A DNA stretch of 55,205 nt, from positions 1-55,205 of the forward strand of contig CAYMWF010000036.1 of assembly GCA_964394085.1 (NCBI GenBank), read 5' to 3'. Positions 44,376 through 53,772 of the stretch are shown here, in pieces. The DNA comes from CAYMWF01 sp964394085 [NCBI: uncultured Gemmatimonadota bacterium] (GTDB lineage: Bacteria > GCA-2686955 > CAYMWF01). The translations under genes and the position numbers were made by a program. Every line of letters begins with the position of its first letter. Position 1 is the stretch's first letter. A model generated the notes under the pieces. It was given only the letters and a program-made list of their open reading frames with translations. It searched no databases and was not told the DNA's origin.

Positions 44376-47300
44376 TCAGAACCATTCGACATTCCCGGGC
44401 CCTCCGTACGCACCCATGTCGGATCTGATTCCGTTGATATACCAGTCCGGGCAGAGAGGATGCCGGTCGTAGATAGCGTCTTCGATATTCGGGTCTCCGG
44501 CGTCGATGCATGGCGACTGCGGTCGAAGCAGAAAGTCGAACCCACCATAGCTGATAAAGTGCGGGTTGGAGTCTATGTTTCCTTCACCTCCCCAGCCTCC
44601 ATCGATGTCGGAGTAAGTAACTTCGGGGTTTCCCTCATTTACAAACAACTCCTCCGGTGAGTCGCCCCAAAGGATGCTGTTCGATATTTCCGGACTTGAA
44701 AATTGGCAAAAAATTCCGCCGCCGTCGAAGACCGCGATATTTCCAGATAAAGTGCAGTTTAAAATGATCGGAAAGCAGGAATTGGTGCATGCTATCCCGC
44801 CGCCATATCGCCCTGCCGTATTCCCTGCTATAGTGCAGTTCGTAATGACGGGATCAGAATACCTGTGACAGGAGATACCACCGCCGTAAGATGCAGAGGA
44901 GTTTTCAACTATTTTGCAATTCGTCATGTTCGGGGCGCAGGAATGAGTGCAACTGATACCACCACCCCTTCCTACGGCCGTATTCCCGGTTATCGTGCAG
45001 TTCGCGATATCGGGATCCGATTCTCGGCGACAACAGATTCCACCGCCATACATCCGAACCGAATTTTCGCTTATCGTGCAGTTCATTATGGACGGAGATG
45101 AATAATCGCAACGGATTCCACCGCCGGCATCGGACGTGTTTCCTATGATTGCACAATTACTTATAGTAGGAGCGGAACGGTCGCAATAGATTCCGCCGCC
45201 GTGATAAACAGCCGAATTTTCGGCAAGCCTGCAATTCGCGATGATCGGGTTTGAATAATAACAGTAGACACCGCCGCCCTTGCGCCAGGTCATATTTCCG
45301 GTAATCGTACAGTTCGTGATGGGCGGAGAGGATACGTTGCAGTAGATTCCCCCACCGTAAAACCCAACCGAATTCTCGGTTATAGTACAATTTATTATTG
45401 CCGGAGTGGAAGCGTAGCAAAAGATGCCGCCCCCGGAATCGGAAGCATTCCTGGTAATCGTGCAGTTCGTGAGAGACGGAGAGGATACGTTGCAGTAGAT
45501 TCCGGCGCCGTCATCCGAAGCCCAATTTCCGTTAATCATGCAGTTCGTAATTGTCGGAGAGGATTGGCTGCAGAAAATCCCGCCGCCGTCATTATCGGTC
45601 TGATTTCCGGTTATGGTGCAGTCAATGATGATCGGGGCGGAGGATAGACAGCAGAAGATCCCGCCGCCGGAGCCATCGGCCCTATTTCCGGTTATCGTGC
45701 AATTTTTAATTACGGGGCTGGAATGAAGGCAATAGATGCCGCTTCCATCCAGGGATGATGAATTATTGCTGATAAAGCACTCGATTATACTGGGTGAAGA
45801 ATAACGGCAATAGATGCCGCCGCCGCAGGCCTCCGAGGAGGATCCATACAAAATCGTAAAGCCCTCAAGCCGGGAATTTTCGCTTTCGCCCGAGTGAAAC
45901 GAGAAACCTCTGCCAGCCTTTTTACAATCGATAACAGCGCCGGATGCCCCATTTTCCGACGCCACGGTAATCGCCTTCCCGGAAAAATCTATATCGAAAT
46001 TTCCACTCCCGCTGTACGTGCCGTCCGCTACGAGCACAGTGGCCCCTTCACAGGAAAGGTCTATAGCTTCCTGGATCGTGCCTATATCTTCAGGTACATG
46101 AATGATTCCGTCGGACCAGACTTCAAGTTTTACCGGTACTATTTGTGAAGGTGACAGTGGGTCATCGCTGATGATGGTTATCGTATCCATGTACACGCCG
46201 ATACCCAGCAGAGAAATGTCGAATTCCATAAGGATGGCGGAGTGTTCGCCCGGTTGGAGAACGCCTTCCTGTTCACCAATCAGGGACAACCAGGATTCAC
46301 TCCCCGGAGTCACCGAATATTCAAGGGTTTCATTTCCGATGCTGCTGATGGTCAAGGTATCATCCTCAGTGTATTCATCGAGTATGCCTATTTTTTTAAA
46401 ACTGCCCGGAGCAACCTGCAATACCGGTCCTTCAAACCTTATTTCATCCGAACCCATATCGAAGCCCGCTCCTTGGGGGCGGGGATTGCCGTCTATGTCT
46501 TCGTAGACTCCACAGTCGGAACCGGTATTCATGCAGGGAGAGTCGAACCGAAGATGGAAATCGCTGAATTCCGGCGTTAGGAACCGCGGATCGGCATCGA
46601 TATTTCCTTCACCTGTCCAGCCGCCTTCTATGTCGGAATAGGTTACGACAAGGTTGCCCGAGTTGGACCATATCTCCTCCGGTGAATCGTTCCAGAGGAT
46701 GCAGTTGGAAATTGTCAGATCTGTTTGCCCGGGACAGTAAATGCCGCCGCCGGCTTCCACGGCCGAATTTTCGGTTATGGTAGAGCTCGTAATTACCGGG
46801 GAAGATCCGTACCAGCAGTAGATCCCTCCTCCGGTTACCCCCGCCTGGTTTTCGGCAATCGTGCAGTTGATGATAACCGGAGATGATAAATCGCAATAGA
46901 CCCCGCCGCCGGCCATACTCGTCAGGTTGCCGGCAATCGAACAGCCCGTCATAATCGGAGAAGACTCATCGCAATAGACCCCGCCGCCGCAAGTCCTTGT
47001 CGAATTATCAGTTATGGCGCAATTCGTGATGAACGGGCAAGACCTGTGGCAGTAGAACCCGCCGCCGGCACTTGAGGCCGAGTTTTCGGTGATAACACAG
47101 TTCGCGAGGGTCGGAGAAGACTCATCGCAATAGAATCCACCACCGCAGGAATCCGATTCATTTCGGGTTATGATACAGTACGCGAGGTCCGGAGAGGACT
47201 TTTCACAATAGAACCCGCCGCCGTCCTTCCAGGCCTGGTTTTCGGCAATTGTGCCGTTCGTGATAACCGGAGACGATCCATCCAAAAAGACCCCGCCGCC

Positions 47301-48521
47301 GCGGAGAAACGCTAGATTTTCCTCTATCGTACAGTTCTTGATGGTCGAGTAGGAACTGCTGCAATAGATCCCACCTCCGTTTTCTGCGGTATTCCGGGAG
47401 ATGCTGCAGTCCTTTAACAAGGGCATGGAAAAATCGAGACAAAAAACACCACCGCCGCTGGTATTTTCACCTGTGGCTTCATTTCCATCTAAGGTACAGT
47501 TGTTGAGGATTGGAGAGGAACAATTCATACAAAAAACACCGCCGCCGCCGACATCATCTCCATTTGCTACATTTTCAGTTATGGTACAGCCGTTTAGGAC
47601 TGGAAAGGAATAATCGAAACAAGATACACCGCCACCGCAGGTATCGTTTCCCATGACAATGTTTCTATTTATGATGCAACCGTTTAGGGCTGGAGCGGAA
47701 TGATCGATACAAAACACGCCGCCGCCGCCGCCGGCGTCCCCAAGGACTACGTTTCCATTCAAGGTGCACCCGGATAGGGTAGGCGCGGAATAGCCCGCGC
47801 ATAACAGGCCGCTTCCACCGAAGGTCGAAACATTTTCCGATACTACGCAGTTGATGAGGATAGGATCGGAACCGAGACAGTATATTCCACCGCCGCTGGA
47901 GGCAAAATTGTTGGCAATCACGCACATGACGACATTCGGATTGAATCCGTCATTGCTCTCGCAATAGATCCCACCACCACGAGACTCGTCGCCATCAGTT
48001 ATATTTTCTTCGATGGTACAGGCGACGATGGCCGGTGCGGAATTGCCGAAACAATAGAGACCGCCTCCTTTGGCGCTCACGCCTGTTGCTATATTTCCCC
48101 TTATGATGCAATTTCTGATGGTCGGTGAGGAGTCCGTGCATCGAATCCCCCCGCCGCAAGCATCCAGCTTACCATCGACAACGCTGCCGTTCGTAATGGT
48201 GAACCCCTCCAGAGTCGAATAGGGACCTTCCACATTTTGGAAGTTGAAGCCTCTGCCATCCGATTCGCAGTCGATGATTGTTAAATCCGCGCCGTTTGCG
48301 GATTTGACGGTGATGGTTTTTCCGTTGAAATCTATTTCTTTATTGCCGTCGCCAGTGTATGTCCCGTCCGCCACCAGCACTGTGTCGCCGTCCTCCGAGG
48401 CGTCGATGCCCCCTTGGATCGTGGGGTAATCGCCGGGTACGAGAATCCTTGCCGCGTGGGAATTCCCGATTGATAACAAAAGGACACCAATCATTGAACA
48501 AACCGCGAGCAAGTATCTCAT
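44376..48521 (-). CDS. giant exported beta-helix protein, first gene of the CHAT operon (1381 aa)
   Basis: ATG 48521 with AGGAG seven bases upstream. Signal peptide MRYLLAVCSMIGVLLLSIGN to SHA, cleavage near A23, then ARILVPGDYPTIQGGIDAS...GDTVLVADGTYTG. Beta-helix blocks at about 24-690 and 815-1350 are built of many 20-25-residue coils (GGGIYC..SSPTITNCTITGN). An Ig/BACON-like spacer lies at about 695-805 (NETLEYSVTPGSESWLSLIG). Cysteines recur at two coil positions (IYC and NC). The end reads SPCIDAGDP...DMGAYGGPGN. Same plan as the proteins at 222 and 4054. It has a good promoter of its own. Confidence 0.9.
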   Translation of the reverse strand: MRYLLAVCSMIGVLLLSIGNSHAARILVPGDYPTIQGGIDASEDGDTVLVADGTYTGDGNKEIDFNGKTITVKSANGADLTIIDCESDGRGFNFQNVEGPYSTLEGFTITNGSVVDGKLDACGGGIRCTDSSPTIRNCIIRGNIATGVSAKGGGLYCFGNSAPAIVACTIEENITDGDESRGGGIYCESNDGFNPNVVMCVIANNFASSGGGIYCLGSDPILINCVVSENVSTFGGSGLLCAGYSAPTLSGCTLNGNVVLGDAGGGGGVFCIDHSAPALNGCIINRNIVMGNDTCGGGVSCFDYSFPVLNGCTITENVANGDDVGGGGVFCMNCSSPILNNCTLDGNEATGENTSGGGVFCLDFSMPLLKDCSISRNTAENGGGIYCSSSYSTIKNCTIEENLAFLRGGGVFLDGSSPVITNGTIAENQAWKDGGGFYCEKSSPDLAYCIITRNESDSCGGGFYCDESSPTLANCVITENSASSAGGGFYCHRSCPFITNCAITDNSTRTCGGGVYCDESSPIMTGCSIAGNLTSMAGGGVYCDLSSPVIINCTIAENQAGVTGGGIYCWYGSSPVITSSTITENSAVEAGGGIYCPGQTDLTISNCILWNDSPEEIWSNSGNLVVTYSDIEGGWTGEGNIDADPRFLTPEFSDFHLRFDSPCMNTGSDCGVYEDIDGNPRPQGAGFDMGSDEIRFEGPVLQVAPGSFKKIGILDEYTEDDTLTISSIGNETLEYSVTPGSESWLSLIGEQEGVLQPGEHSAILMEFDISLLGIGVYMDTITIISDDPLSPSQIVPVKLEVWSDGIIHVPEDIGTIQEAIDLSCEGATVLVADGTYSGSGNFDIDFSGKAITVASENGASGAVIDCKKAGRGFSFHSGESENSRLEGFTILYGSSSEACGGGIYCRYSSPSIIECFISNNSSSLDGSGIYCLHSSPVIKNCTITGNRADGSGGGIFCCLSSAPIIIDCTITGNQTDNDGGGIFCSQSSPTITNCMINGNWASDDGAGIYCNVSSPSLTNCTITRNASDSGGGIFCYASTPAIINCTITENSVGFYGGGIYCNVSSPPITNCTITGNMTWRKGGGVYCYYSNPIIANCRLAENSAVYHGGGIYCDRSAPTISNCAIIGNTSDAGGGIRCDYSSPSIMNCTISENSVRMYGGGICCRRESDPDIANCTITGNTAVGRGGGISCTHSCAPNMTNCKIVENSSASYGGGISCHRYSDPVITNCTIAGNTAGRYGGGIACTNSCFPIILNCTLSGNIAVFDGGGIFCQFSSPEISNSILWGDSPEELFVNEGNPEVTYSDIDGGWGGEGNIDSNPHFISYGGFDFLLRPQSPCIDAGDPNIEDAIYDRHPLCPDWYINGIRSDMGAYGGPGNVEWF

Positions 48522-48566
48522 CGTTTGTCTCCTTTTTAATGCTTAAAGCTTCCTCATCTCAACAGA

Positions 48567-48595
48567 ATCATAACAGTTACAAGACGATATTTCAA
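48567..48595 (-). promoter_or_regulatory. promoter of the beta-helix/CHAT operon
   Basis: Minus strand: TTGAAA (48595-48590), 17 bases, TATGAT (48572-48567). The start codon is 45 bases further on. -35 and -10 match in 5 of 6 each. Confidence 0.65.
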
Positions 48596-48807
48596 ATCGC
48601 ATTCCCTGAGAGCATTCTGCGTTGCAGGTGTTTTTTCGGGGGATTTATCCAGGGAGTCGCCTCTTTTGCCAGTATTGCAGCTTATTCGATAAGTGCACAT
48701 GGGCCTGCAGGTTCACAATATTGGGGATGTGTCATATATCATGATGCATGTGGTGTTCTGTACAGGCTTCTCCCTTCAGCTTGACCGCTGTAGCATTTGT
48801 CTTCAAT

Positions 48808-50127
48808 CTATGCGGCTGATTTGACCAGACTCCTCATCAGCTCATTCTGATTCTCCCTGATCCTTCCGACAGCCATTGTGAGCATGACGATAAGCGCCAG
48901 GCCCATCTTGAGTTTCATTTTTTTCAAGCCCCGCACATAGTGTTCTTCGAACCCGAAGGACACGTCGAGCCTGCTGTTGACCCTCTCGACCGCTGTTCGC
49001 TTTTTGTATTCCCGCTCCCAGGCATAACTGCTTCTTGCCAGGGGTGTGAAGACTCTCGGTTCCAAAGAACGCTTGATTCGCAAAGCCTTACCTACTGTGC
49101 ACTCTTTCATGCCCATGCACCTGATGCCGTAATGGACGGCTGGGCATCTGTATTTCAGGGTATCTCTGTCCTTCTCGAAACCGCCGAAGCTCATATTTCG
49201 TATTTCACCGGTTTCAGGACAGTAGCAGGATACGGTTCCACGATAGTCGTACACAACATTATCATGATATTCGACAAGCCTGCTCTTCTCGCCGTCCTTC
49301 CATACATTTCTGATATCGATGACGGGTTTGATTCCGTACTCCTTCCAGAGGGATTGAATCAGGTCCGTATCGTCATAACCTTTATCAGCGGACAGGTAGT
49401 TGCACCTGCTCAGAATTTCCGGTATTTCCTGCTCCATATTACTGGTCAACTTTTTCGCTTGGGGAATTTCAGCCTGCGAGGCCCGTGTTACTTCATATGC
49501 GACCGGGAGTTCATAATCTGAGTCCACGACAAGATGAAGCTCGTACCCAAACCAATTTTTCACTGTTTTCCATAAAGAGCCATCGGTCCTCTTCCCCTTA
49601 TATGTCTTTACTCCCCAGTTCGCATCCGTATCACGACGTCCATCAGGTTCCCGTTCCCTTTCTTTACTCGGATTGGCAAAGGTATTCAGAGCCTTCCCGT
49701 CCACGGCAAGCCTTGTACCGAATTCAGGAAGAAGTTCCATCAGTTCCTTAACCAGGCTATTGAATGTTTCCCTGCTCTCTCTTTCGTAATTCAGGAGCTT
49801 CTTGAGAAACCGTGTATAACCCCATGAAGGAGGAACACGCTTCTTTTTCGTCATGGAGAAGCCGCATAACCAGCAAAGCTGTGGATTCCGTTCGAGTTCC
49901 CGCCGCAGACTTTCGATAGAATCGTGCCCGTATATGATCCCTGCGACAATAGAATTCCATACAGGGCGGACAGGATAATCATCCCGACCGTTACCGCGAT
50001 CAGCTTCCATTGTTATCATCAATTCCTCATCAGGCATATTGTCCAGCACGAGCACGAGCCGCTCGAGGTCTCCGAGTTCATCTATTTCTTGCCAACTGAA
50101 CAGTTCGGGATTTAGTATAGTGGCCAA
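48808..50127 (-). CDS. IS4-superfamily DDE transposase, apparently intact (439 aa)
   Basis: Catalytic D, D and E are readable in RLAVDGKALNTFANPSKE, NYLSADKGYDDTDLIQSLW and YKKRTAVERVNSRLDVSFGF (the Y..R...E..N signature). WFGYELHLVVDSDYELPVAY is the usual strand before the second Asp. The layout resembles IS1182/IS4-like transposases of 400-500 residues. The start is taken as TTG 50127, six bases from AAAGGAGG; a TTG at 50133 touches that site. No frameshift is seen. I could not find terminal inverted repeats or target duplications, so the element limits are unknown. Confidence 0.85.
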   Translation of the reverse strand: MATILNPELFSWQEIDELGDLERLVLVLDNMPDEELMITMEADRGNGRDDYPVRPVWNSIVAGIIYGHDSIESLRRELERNPQLCWLCGFSMTKKKRVPPSWGYTRFLKKLLNYERESRETFNSLVKELMELLPEFGTRLAVDGKALNTFANPSKEREREPDGRRDTDANWGVKTYKGKRTDGSLWKTVKNWFGYELHLVVDSDYELPVAYEVTRASQAEIPQAKKLTSNMEQEIPEILSRCNYLSADKGYDDTDLIQSLWKEYGIKPVIDIRNVWKDGEKSRLVEYHDNVVYDYRGTVSCYCPETGEIRNMSFGGFEKDRDTLKYRCPAVHYGIRCMGMKECTVGKALRIKRSLEPRVFTPLARSSYAWEREYKKRTAVERVNSRLDVSFGFEEHYVRGLKKMKLKMGLALIVMLTMAVGRIRENQNELMRSLVKSAA

Positions 50128-50966
50128 TGGCAACCTCCTTTATACCGACGACTCCGGTATTTGGGTTTTGAGTTCAGGTTGCCATATTATTTTTCCCAGA
50201 CACGAAATTTCAACAGCAACTTCCATATGTTACAAGGTTTCCCTTCCCAGTTCCGGTCACCTTGGAGTCGATGAGGGAGCTCCTTTCCGACAGGCGGATA
50301 TAGCGGAGTCATCCGGGGAGGCAGTGGGAAGGGAAGGGGCGACACTTCCCGAGTGGAGGATCAGAAGCGCTGATGTTTGAGCTGCGGGGGGAAAGCAGTA
50401 AGCAAGTGCGAACTGCTCTGGCTGGGAAGGGGAGCAGCGAGTTTCAGCGCTTCCCGGAGCGAGGGTTAGCAGAGCAGGATGACGCAGCGTCCTCCGCAGG
50501 GCGGGAAGACGCTCCCTCACCGCCTGGAACGTGCCGGTTTCCTTGGGGTCAGTTTCCAGCTTTGAACAACCGACGATGCCGTATGTTCAATAAACTCGTA
50601 TACCGCATGGGGTAAATTGATTTGCGATGCCTCTACATACCCCTGATATATAATCAGTTCCGCGCATCGCAAATGGCTCCCTGAGTAGTAATTCGGGATA
50701 CCGGGAACCGAGATGTAGTGCATGTTCGTCATTGACTTGTAAGTGGTATCACTGTGTAAGCTTGTGTATACTGTATCGAGGGTATGGAATGTTCAGACCC
50801 CGGGGATATCCGGCAAATACTCCGGATTTTCGATTGTCCGGAATAGCCGGAGGTCCGTTCAGAATTGAAATCAGGGATTTAGATTGTCGGGTTAGATCTG
50901 ATTTTTCCGGGCAAGAGCGTTTCAAGCCGTTGCATGCTGTTCTGTGACGAAAGGAGAATAGACCCC
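50128..50966. other. 839-bp region between the transposase and lysS
   Basis: Holds the transposase ribosome site, a small hairpin (50142-50160, ATACCG/CGGTAT) and several short open frames on both strands (for example 50257-50520 minus and 50373-50615 plus) with no recognisable protein character. The outer end of the insertion sequence is probably here. No convincing lysS promoter was found; TTGACT near 50732 has no good -10. Confidence 0.4.
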
Positions 50967-52547
50967 ATGGGTTCAGGATATAAATCATGGCCTTTCCGCG
51001 AAGCGGAGAAGCCGGCCGCCAGGTTGAAGCAGGCGGGGATCGCTCCCGGAACGCCGGTCAGGTTCGAGACCGGTTTCGGACCGAGCGGTCTGCCTCATGT
51101 CGGCACTTTCGCAGAAGTGGCGCGTACCACCTGGGTGATGAATGCCTTTCGCGAGCGGACGGGCGCCGAAGCCGAACTGATAGCCTTTTCGGACGATCTG
51201 GACGGGCTCAGGAAGGTGCCGCTCAACCTGCCCGGGAAAGAGATGCTCCAGTCGAACCTCGGCAAGCCGCTCTCCTCCATACCCGATCCGTTCGGATGCT
51301 GCGACTCGTACAGCGGTCATATGAACGGTAAACTCCGGGAATTTCTCGACCGGCACGGTTTCGAATACCGTTTTCAGAGCGCGAAAGAAGCGTACAGGAA
51401 CGGCGATTTCAACGAGGGGCTGGCGATCCTCATGCAGAAACTCGATGAGGTGAGAAACGTCATTCTGCCGACCCTGGGTGAAGACAAGAGAGAGGGGTGG
51501 TTTCCATTCTTCCCCATATGCGAATCATGCGGGGGAGTGAATACTACCAGCGTCACCGAGTGCTTTCCCTCGCGGAACGCTGTTGCCTACAAATGCGACC
51601 GTGAGTTCGGCTGCGGGGCCGACGGCGATGTATCGATCTTCGACGGAAAGGTCAAGACCGGGTGGAAGGTCGACTGGGCCCTCCGATGGTTTTCGTACGA
51701 CATCGCGTACGAGATGTACGGCAAGGACCTGATCGAGTCCGCCAGGCTCTCCGGTAAAATCATCCGGATCATGGGCAAACCGCCCCCGGCCGCACTGGTG
51801 TACGAAATGTTCCTGGATGAAGACGGACGCAAAATTTCAAAGAGCGTGGGGAAAGGGCTGACCGTCGATACATGGATGGATTACGCGCCGATCGAATCGC
51901 TGCTTTATTACATTTTTCAGAATCCGCGCAAAGCGCGACGACTCTTCTGGGACATGGTTCCCCGGGTCGTGGACGACTACATCGACACCCTCCGCGGCTG
52001 GCCGGACGTGAAGGAAGAGGAGAAACCGGATTCGGTCCTCTGGCATATCTTCAACAGGGGAGCGGCAGTGCCGGAATACGGGTCGTCGATAAACTACAGT
52101 ATCGTTCACAACCTCCTTTCCGCTCTTGGAATGGAATCCGGCGATCTCGTTCGCGAGTATCTCGAGGCATACGATCCCGAAGCGAAAGCTTACCCGGAGA
52201 TTATTGACGATATCGTAGAAAAGAGCCTTCTTTTTTATCGTGATTTCGTTCTTCCGAAGAAGCAGTACCGCAAGCCCACCCCGCGGGAAAAAGAAATACT
52301 GCGGGCGATTCTCGCACGCGCGGATGCCATGGAAGACTGGTCCGACGAGCAGGCGCTGCAGTCGGTGCCGTTCGATGTGGCGCGTGAATTCGGCGAAAAG
52401 CCGCCCGATGTATTCAGGGTTTTCTACCAGGTAATCCTGGGCCAGGAGCGCGGCCCCAGGTTCGGGGGATTCGCAAAACTCGCCGGCAGAGAAAGCTGCC
52501 GTACGCTGTTTGAAAAGAGGTTGGGAGCTGACCCCGCCTCCGACTGA
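50967..52547 (+). CDS. lysS: class I lysyl-tRNA synthetase (526 aa)
   Basis: Charges tRNA-Lys in the cytoplasm. The class I Rossmann signatures are GFGPSGLPHVGTFAEVARTT (HIGH equivalent HVGT) and EDGRKISKSVGKG (KMSKS equivalent KISKS). A zinc-ribbon-like insert has CESCGG and CDREFGCGADGD, as in archaeal-type LysRS. ATG 50967 has AAGGAG about 10 bases upstream and gives MGSGYKSWPFREAE, normal for the family. Length is typical. Class I LysRS is found in archaea and scattered bacteria instead of the common class II enzyme. The 3' end is duplicated in tandem. Confidence 0.95.
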   Translation: MGSGYKSWPFREAEKPAARLKQAGIAPGTPVRFETGFGPSGLPHVGTFAEVARTTWVMNAFRERTGAEAELIAFSDDLDGLRKVPLNLPGKEMLQSNLGKPLSSIPDPFGCCDSYSGHMNGKLREFLDRHGFEYRFQSAKEAYRNGDFNEGLAILMQKLDEVRNVILPTLGEDKREGWFPFFPICESCGGVNTTSVTECFPSRNAVAYKCDREFGCGADGDVSIFDGKVKTGWKVDWALRWFSYDIAYEMYGKDLIESARLSGKIIRIMGKPPPAALVYEMFLDEDGRKISKSVGKGLTVDTWMDYAPIESLLYYIFQNPRKARRLFWDMVPRVVDDYIDTLRGWPDVKEEEKPDSVLWHIFNRGAAVPEYGSSINYSIVHNLLSALGMESGDLVREYLEAYDPEAKAYPEIIDDIVEKSLLFYRDFVLPKKQYRKPTPREKEILRAILARADAMEDWSDEQALQSVPFDVAREFGEKPPDVFRVFYQVILGQERGPRFGGFAKLAGRESCRTLFEKRLGADPASD

Positions 52548-52611
52548 AGAATACTGCCGTACGCTGTTTGAAAAGAGGTTGGGAGCTGACCCCGCCTCCG
52601 ACTGAAGAATA
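52496..52611 (+). repeat. perfect 2 x 58-bp tandem duplication at the lysS 3' end
   Basis: Units 52496-52553 and 52554-52611 are identical by eye. The first contains the lysS stop (52545-52547); the second is untranslated. Confidence 0.95.
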
Positions 52612-52622
52612 CTGCCGCGCGG

Positions 52623-52656
52623 ATAAGCTGCGAACCGGGAGGGTTCGACAGCTTAT
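52623..52656. terminator. inverted repeat between convergent lysS and VOC genes, possible bidirectional terminator
   Basis: ATAAGCTG (52623-52630) pairs with CAGCTTAT (52649-52656) and GAACC (52632-52636) with GGTTC (52642-52646) around a GGGAG loop. It has no T tract on either side, so termination is only suggested by its position. Confidence 0.4.
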
Positions 52657-52689
52657 TCCACGATACGGGATGCAGCGAATTCAGGCTCT

Positions 52690-52721
52690 ACGCTGTAAGA
52701 CTACAACGCTGTAAGGCTACA
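52690..52721. repeat. 2 x 16-bp tandem repeat over the VOC stop codon
   Basis: Two units of ACGCTGTAAGACTACA, the second with G for A at position 11. The VOC stop (52717-52719) lies in the second. Confidence 0.8.
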
Positions 52722-53502
52722 TCTCCGCCATCTGAATAATCGAGAATACGGCCCCCTCCGGGTCTATCAGGGTGGCGAACCTGCCGGTGCCGGGAACGTC
52801 TCTGGGCGGAACTATCACCTTCGCACCCAGTTTGGTCGCTTTTTCCGCTGCGCCGTCACAGTTCTCAACCGAGAAGTAGGTCATCCAGTGAGGTGGAGCT
52901 CCCTGCCACTCCTCCGTCATCTGCAGCATCCCGGCTACCGGAACTTCGCCGATCAGGAATACAGTATAGTCGGTGGCGCCGTATTCCTGGGTCACGCTCG
53001 ACCAGCCGAACAACTCCTTGTAGAAATCGGCCGCCGCTTTTGCGTCAGTAGTGGCGAGCTCATGCCAGCATATTGTGCCGTATTTCGGTTTTTCCGGTGT
53101 CGGTTCGTCGGGATCCAGGCTCTTGAAGAGCGAAACCACCGCTCCCTGCGGATCCTGCACTACCGCGAAACGGCCGATATCAGGGATATCTGTGGGCGGC
53201 ATCAGCACCTTGCCGCTCGATGAGGATACTTTTTCAGAGGTCGCGTCGATATCTTCGACTTCTATGTATCCCATCCAGTGGGGAGGTACGTTCTCGAATT
53301 GCGGCCCCTTCATTTCGAAAAAACCTCCGACGCTGAACTTGCCCTTTTTGAGAACCCTGTACGGCCCTTCCGGCCCCATGTCGAATTCTTCCACGGTCCA
53401 TCCGAAAAGAGTTGCATAGAATTCGAGGGTATTGCCCACATCGCGGGCCGCGCGCTCATCCCAGCAAAACATGCCGGGTACCAATTGATTCTTCTCGCCC
53501 AT
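52717..53502 (-). CDS. two-domain VOC (glyoxalase/bleomycin-resistance fold) protein (261 aa)
   Basis: Two tandem VOC modules, about 8-125 and 140-258, with matching phrases: PGMFCWDERA / YGTICWHELA, FYATLFGWTVEEF / FYKELFGWSSVTQ, PPHWMGYIEVEDID / PPHWMTYFSVENCD and DIGRFAVVQDPQGAVVSLF / GTGRFATLIDPEGAVFSII. His and Glu residues at the usual metal positions suggest a metal-dependent enzyme or binding protein; the substrate is unknown. AGGAG precedes the ATG. A promoter lies at 53583-53611. Confidence 0.9.
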   Translation of the reverse strand: MGEKNQLVPGMFCWDERAARDVGNTLEFYATLFGWTVEEFDMGPEGPYRVLKKGKFSVGGFFEMKGPQFENVPPHWMGYIEVEDIDATSEKVSSSSGKVLMPPTDIPDIGRFAVVQDPQGAVVSLFKSLDPDEPTPEKPKYGTICWHELATTDAKAAADFYKELFGWSSVTQEYGATDYTVFLIGEVPVAGMLQMTEEWQGAPPHWMTYFSVENCDGAAEKATKLGAKVIVPPRDVPGTGRFATLIDPEGAVFSIIQMAEM

Positions 53503-53582
53503 AACACTCTCCTGGTTGTACTGTAGCCTCTCAGTTTCGCCTTGAACGCGAAAAAAAGGATAATAATCGACATATCAGAGAA

Positions 53583-53611
53583 AGTAAAGCGAAAAATAGA
53601 AAAAAATTCAA
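53583..53611 (-). promoter_or_regulatory. promoter of the VOC gene
   Basis: Minus strand: TTGAAT (53611-53606), 17 bases, TTTACT (53588-53583), about 80 bases upstream of the start. Confidence 0.5.
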
Positions 53612-53772
53612 ACTAACCTGTCATCGACCGGCGACGGAAGAAAACAGGCGATTAACCTCGTTCCGTCAAAGCATGTTCAAGTGAAGTGCATGCAGCCTGT
53701 TCGCAGACGACGCTACTGCATACATTGGCTGGATATGCGGGTTACAGCCGTGGAGAGCCACCGTGCGGCCGA

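Noticed and set aside
44376-48521. Regularly spaced DNA repeats resembling an array
   Set aside because: The periodicity is that of 20-25-residue protein coils in an open frame; units vary and there are no spacers.
50257-50520. 87-residue minus-strand open frame after the insertion sequence
   Set aside because: Composition is biased by GC-rich repeats, no family is recognised, and no ribosome site is seen.
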